From Sipunculus nudus (Eukaryota > Annelida > Sipuncula > Golfingiida > Sipunculidae): 64,000 bases of DNA. Numbering within the stretch: position 1 is the stretch's first letter; each line of letters opens with the position of its first letter. A program made the translations under genes and the position numbers. The DNA lies in the NCBI GenBank assembly GCA_026874595.1, contig CM049314.1, positions 63,584,800 to 63,648,799 of the forward strand, read 5' to 3'. Below, in pieces: positions 59,100 through 64,000 of the stretch. Below the pieces are notes generated by a model. It did not search any database. It worked only from the letters and a program-made list of their open reading frames with translations, and was not told where the DNA came from.

Positions 59100-59560
59100 T
59101 ATTTAGCGTCCTAACCTCGTTTTTTTATTCCTTAGCCAATATAACGTGGGGCAACTTAATGCTTTAATTTCTCCATGCCATGCTTTAATGTAACCACCAG
59201 TTTTTATTCTATCTCTGTCACGCTTTATCATCTAGTATAATAATAATATAAGTTGCACACAACAGAATCAGTGGTCAAGTGTGTCATTCACTGTGTCCGC
59301 GAAGGTCGACCCTGCAGGTGGCCAAGCTGATCGGGAAACCTGAATTCAGGTACGTATGTATATGTTTGATGAAATGACATATACTAACTTGGTGATTGGT
59401 ATTACTAATAATTTATATTAAAAATTATTAAAACTATAAAGAAGTATTTTGTCTATATACTTGCTTGAAACTGCCACCGCTCTGTTGTGTAAAAGGGCCG
59501 TCCTCTTACCATGATAATCCTAGCGGTATTCGGGTAGGTATGTGGATTTAACACATCTAT
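59100..59560 (+). repeat. Duplicated segment type 3, copy a
   Basis: CCTTAGCCAATATAACGTGG ... GGTCGACCCTGCAGGTGGCC ... GAATTCAGGTACGTATGT, repeated at 60,130-60,600. The CAG|GTACGT and TTAG/CC borders look like old exon borders, but frames are not conserved between copies. Confidence 0.7.
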
Positions 59561-59576
59561 GTAATTAACAAAAGCT

Positions 59577-60115
59577 ATATTCCTTGACTTGTTCATTTGT
59601 AGTTTAAGAGATAGGATCTCTCCAACAGATTTGGTAATTTAAAAATTTTAACCCTATTTACTAACAATCTGAGGCACATCTAACTTTTTATAAGGCAATT
59701 GATTTTAAATCATAATGGGAATAGTTAATTCAGCCTGAATCTAAAGTTATGTTCTTCTTGTTAATGACTAGGAATTTATTGGTAGGATGATCAGTAGGAT
59801 TGACAAGAATATCATTATTTAGGCTCTGACATAATAAATACAAGTATTGATGGCTGTGGCAAGATTCAGAATGAGTGTTCAGGATTTCCTGGGAACAACA
59901 AATAAAAAGACGTCCTAACTTGTCATGAACTTCTTAAATATTGCAGCAGATGAAACAGGCACTAGATGCATCAGTTGTTCTCGATGGCTAAAACAGGTGA
60001 CCCACTGGTTAGGGAGAGAAGAAAAATTCATCCCATCGCTCGGGTAGATTATTAGCAATATCCAGTCATTTGATAAGAACAATACATTATCTTACTGGAT
60101 AAACAGAATGATACT
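59577..60115 (+). repeat. Duplicated segment type 2, truncated copy b
   Basis: Shorter relative of 57,085-58,990 (TTGACTTGTTCATTTGTAG; AACAATCTGAGGCACATC; GATTTCCTGGGAAC), inserted between two type 3 copies. Confidence 0.7.
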
Positions 60116-60129
60116 AGTTTTATATTTTA

Positions 60130-60600
60130 ATTCTTCTAACCTCTTTTTTTCTCCCTAGCCAATATAACGTGGGGCAACGTGATGCTTTCATTTTTGCCCG
60201 CCAAGCTTTCAAGTAACCATCAGTTTTATTTTCTCTCCGTCACGCTTCATCATCTAGTATAATGATAATATTAGTTGCACACAACAGAATCTGTGGTCAA
60301 GTGCTTCATATATTATATTGGCTGTTTCCGTGAAGGTCGACCCTGCAGGTGGCCATGCTGATCGTCTAACCTGAATTCAAGTACGTATGTGGATGTTTGA
60401 TGCAATGAAATATACATGCTTGGTGATTGTTAGTTCCAAGAATTTATATGTTTTCTTTAACATGATATTAATAAAAATATAAAGAAGTATTTGTCGATAT
60501 GCGAGCTTTAAAACGCCACCGCTCTGTTTTGTAAAAAGTCAATCCCCTAATCATGATAATCCTAGTGGTATTCAGGTAGGTATGCGGATGCGTCGTTCAA
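60130..60600 (+). repeat. Duplicated segment type 3, copy b
   Basis: Second copy of 59,100-59,560. The sequence GAATTCA[A/G]GTACGTATGTGGATG or GTATTCAGGTAGGTATG recurs here and once more at about 60,771. Confidence 0.7.
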
Positions 60601-61189
60601 TAAATATATTTGCTTGGCGTTTGTTTCCTTTTATAATTTGAATATTCTCTTTGTGAAATAATATTAAAAACACAACAGAGACATATTTTGTCCATATACC
60701 GGATTGAGTGACCGACCGACACGGCTGCTTTGTGCAAGGTCTGTCCTCTGACGATGATAACCCCGGTGGAATTCAGGTACATATGTGGATGTATCATTCA
60801 ATAAAATATATTTACTTGTTTATCATTTCTCATAATTTATATATTGTCCTTGCGAAATAATATTAATATTATTTCTCTCTCTTTTAAATAATAGTAATTA
60901 AACGACGGAGACGTCTATCAAACTCTATGCTGCGTTTGCTTATGTACGTGCCGTGAAACTAATTATAGCTGAAATAATGCCCCGATTGACCATTTGCCAA
61001 TCATGAGTAATCAAAGGGATTCACGGTCGGATGAACTATTACTTTATCGTTGCAGTTTATACTGAAAGATGTATAATACACTGGTATGTTCCACATAAAA
61101 ATGCAAATTATCCCGCATGCACATACTGCTATCGCTGCAAGAAACACTATCTGAGAATTTTGAAACGGTTGTATCGTACGTCTGCGCTT
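60601..61189 (+). repeat. Type 3 partial copy and unassigned sequence
   Basis: 60,720-60,840 repeats the end of the type 3 unit (GGAATTCAGGTACATATGTGGATG, then TTCAATAAAATATATTTAC). The remainder is unrecognised. Confidence 0.5.
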
Positions 61190-61560
61190 TATGATAATGA
61201 TTGTAAGAGCCTTGAGAGAAACATTTTAAATATTGATGGTATGTTTATCTACACAGAATAAGGGCCCGGGAATTTTTAGTGCGTGCGCAGACAAACTTTC
61301 TGGTTATTCCCAAATTCCTTCTCTGTAAACCGTTAAATTCTGCTTTAACAGTAGTAACATGTTATCATCTGCCGGAACCAATAACTGTCTAGAAAACACA
61401 CACAAAAAATAGATATTATTCATAATCAGAAATATGGAACGACACTCCAATAATTCGCTACCCTTATTCGGTACCAAAAGAATAGTCCCGATATTGGTGA
61501 AAAGAAGAGAATAAGAATAGGAAACGTAACAATGAAGGTATATTATAATAATTGCAATGA
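61190..61560 (+). repeat. Duplicated segment type 1, copy c
   Basis: Third copy of the 55,400-55,870 segment (GCGTGCGCAGACAAACTTTCTG; ATAACTGTCTAGAAAACACAC; TAGTCCCGATATTGGTGAAAAG). Confidence 0.7.
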
Positions 61561-61861
61561 TAAGAGATTCAAAATCTATGTGTACTGTTATCAGCACTGC
61601 ACCCTGCACGGTCTGATCAAGAAAAAAAGGAACATGTACAAGTGAGCATGAGAGGAGTGATAACCAAAACATCTGGAGCTTGAGGTAACATGTAGCGAAC
61701 TGACCTAAAAGCCTGCGGTAGAAACAAATCTCGGAATTATTCTTATCTCTTATATATGAAGGAGAAAAATTGATGCATGCAAACAATGTAATAATAATGT
61801 ACATATTCATGTAACATGAGAACCAGTTGTACAGTTCATTAAGACAAGCTATATTGGTGCC
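61561..61861. repeat. Duplicated sequence also at 56,830-57,085
   Basis: CTGCACCCTGCACGGTCT, CATCTCGGAATTATTCTT-like and AGGAGAAAAATTGATGCATG segments are shared with 56,880-57,085. The long minus-strand frame across this region is not preserved in the other copy. Confidence 0.6.
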
Positions 61862-63840
61862 CATTCATTGACTGGTTCATTTGTAATTTGTAGTTCAGGA
61901 GATAGGATCTCTCCTCCGGATTTGGTAATTTAAAAATTTTAACCCTATTTACCTACAATCTGAGGCACATCTTATTTTTTATAAGGCAATTGATTTTAAA
62001 ACATAATGAGAATAGTTTTATTTAGCCTGAATCTTATGTAATGTTCTTCTTGTTAATGACAATGAACTTAATTGGTAGGATTATCAGTGGCTCTGACAAG
62101 AATATAATTATTTAGGCTATGACATAATCAATACAGGTATTGATGGCTGTGGCAAGATTCAAAATGAGTATTCAGGATTTCCTGTTAACCACAAATAAAA
62201 AGACATGTCCTCACTTGTCATGAACTTCATGAAATATTACAGCAGATGGAACAAGGACTAAATGCATAAATTATGTATGCATGGCCAGATACCCACTCTA
62301 GAGGCTTATATGTTGATCTTACTAACTATTTGTGGTGAATCACAATATATTTTATATTTGACACTTTTTGTATATAATTTTTGTCACTGAGAAATCCCAA
62401 TGTTCGATTCAGTGTTTTAAGTTGAAAAACATGGTAGAAAATCTTATATTATTATATACACCTATAAAGCTATATATAAATCAGATAAACTGGTAAATGG
62501 TGCTGAATATTTGAATGGAAGAAAGTTATATAGGGTGTTTACATGGATTAAAATACATGTAACATCATGCAGCATCAGACAACAAAAGCATATCGCTTCT
62601 TACCAGTCTTATGTTTTATGTGTCAAGTTGTCTTGGTGTAGTAAATATTGTCATCTATAAATATTGAGTTAATCTTTCTTTTATTTTGCATTTGCTGTGA
62701 CTGATGTTGCATGATACCAGTAACCCATAGGGTAAAAAGTCATTCAAATTTAGTGTTTAATATCGAAAATGTATCAGTGTCCAGTTGGTCTGGATGGCTG
62801 AAATAGGTGGCCCACTGGTTAAGGAGAGAGAAAAATGCATCCCACTGGTTGGTTAGAATATTAGCAATATCCAGTCATTTGATAGAAATGATACATTATC
62901 ATATTGGATAATCAGAAGGATACCTGTTTAATATTATGTTTTTCATCCATGATTGAATTAGGAATCCTGGAAAATGAGTTTATCTTTTTTCTAGTGAGGG
63001 AATTTGAGAAAATTGCCTCGAATTAAGAATTTTAATGGGTCGAAAAGACATTCAGTTATACATGGACTTATGACAAAACCGTGTATCCACTGGATGTTGC
63101 GTTAATTGGCCTTTAAGACAAAGACACATGATAAAACAAGTGTCCTACAATTATGAATATACCCATCAGACGAAAGATATTCAGCTAAGGATGATATCAA
63201 TACAAACATAAAATCAGATACTGATCCAGGATTTTGAAAAGGGGATGTCCAGCCCAGGAAGACTATTGAGGAAAACTTATAAAGGGCCGACCGTTCGGGA
63301 AAAGGGGGATTCTAGGCCGCAAAGAATGGTTTTGAAACCCGTAAGAAAGTTTGGAACAGCTGGTGTTAGTTATGGAATACCAGCTATTGGCCGATTACCT
63401 TTAGGTCCCGTTTAGTTAGGGTATCCTTCTTTGACCCGAAGTGGAAGGTATTAATATGTAAATGAGGGGATGAAACTGGCTGACTTGATGTCTTGTGAAC
63501 ATTTATCAGATTCACTCTTTCCAGAGGACAGACCGTTAGCTCGGCCCCTTACAGGATTTTTGGACCGCGTGACGTCTACTGGGGCATGGATTTCCATGTA
63601 TTACGCCAAACAATAATATAATTTCAGTTTCGGTCAACTGAATTGATTCAGTTGTTCTATAATTTACATACTCAGTTGTCTGCACCTGTGCCTTCAGTTT
63701 ATTTAACTTTAATGTTTAAATTAGGTGACCAGGATGTAATGATACACACGTGTATGACCTGGAAAATGCACAGGTGTGACTTTTATCTTGAGGCCTGTAT
63801 GACATTATTTGTTTGTTGCATGATAAGCGAATCCTATCTC
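61862..63840 (+). repeat. Duplicated segment type 2, copy c
   Basis: Full-length second copy of 57,085-58,990, about 4.8 kb away, with many substitutions and small indels. Confidence 0.8.
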
Positions 63841-64000
63841 CAATGATACTATAATACTATATGATTATAAATATATATCTGGGGCCCGCAATTTACCGAT
63901 GCCCCTGAAAAACTATTTAAGAAATTCATTAACCGTATTTGACGTCATAAACGCTCGCTTCTGTAATAAGCGCCCCCTGGATTTGGGAAGAGAATACATA
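63841..64000. other. No gene recognised
   Basis: End of window; short AT-rich sequence and a GACGTCATAA motif near 63,941-63,950. Confidence 0.5.

Noticed and set aside
61304-61864. 186-codon minus-strand open frame, rich in hydrophobic residues
   Set aside because: It spans a junction of duplicated segments, and the corresponding copy at 56,710-57,090 does not preserve the frame. The composition is that of AT-rich DNA read in frame, with no family resemblance.

Overview
This is a eukaryotic window of AT-rich DNA with no bacterial signals. It has short coding exons with GT-AG borders and phase-matched introns, abundant (TA)n microsatellites, long C/G runs, a tRNA-derived SINE, a non-LTR retrotransposon tail and many diverged dispersed repeats. 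A secreted protein with three C1q-like modules, together with GCTCA-type and GACCACC/GTGGTCG-type dispersed repeats familiar from bivalve genomes, points to a marine bivalve mollusc or a close lophotrochozoan relative. That assignment is inference.

Layout. (1) 2.6-11.7 kb, minus strand: a C1q gene made of a signal-peptide exon (11,628-11,666), a large exon with two full modules and half of a third (5,957-6,924), and a terminal exon completing the third module (2,616-2,822). Codon phase agrees at both junctions. The last intron holds a foldback-type inverted repeat of about 1.9 kb; the first intron holds three perfect CRE palindromes. (2) 13.5-18.5 kb: two diverged direct repeats of about 2 kb, one carrying a LINE tail and the other a CpG-rich insert. 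(3) 20.4-23.0 kb, minus: exons of an unrecognised, frameshifted gene and a broken SAP-domain reading frame. (4) 24.9-32.4 kb: a 45-bp minisatellite split by a candidate 7.1-kb DNA element with CACTGC... inverted ends. (5) 33.4 kb: one good acidic exon of an unknown plus-strand gene. (6) 34.9-46.6 kb: microsatellites, SINE copies and duplicated repeats. (7) 41.6-49.5 kb, minus: six exons of a 4-coumarate-CoA ligase/luciferase-like acyl-CoA synthetase with two frameshifts, a degenerate ATP-binding motif and no detectable central or C-terminal exons, so probably a pseudogene. (8) 49.7-52.1 kb: a 2.4-kb, ~31-bp satellite with higher-order structure, beside the outermost ligase exon. (9) 52.1-64 kb: degenerate tandem repeats and a patchwork of segmental duplications, including a second, frameshifted copy of that ligase exon.

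The C1q protein is probably a secreted recognition protein of the kind expanded in bivalve immunity. The ligase locus looks like a decaying adenylating-enzyme gene inside a duplicating, repeat-rich block. Most of the rest is non-coding. No exon was confirmed by transcript data; all borders are read from splice consensus, phase and resemblance to known families.
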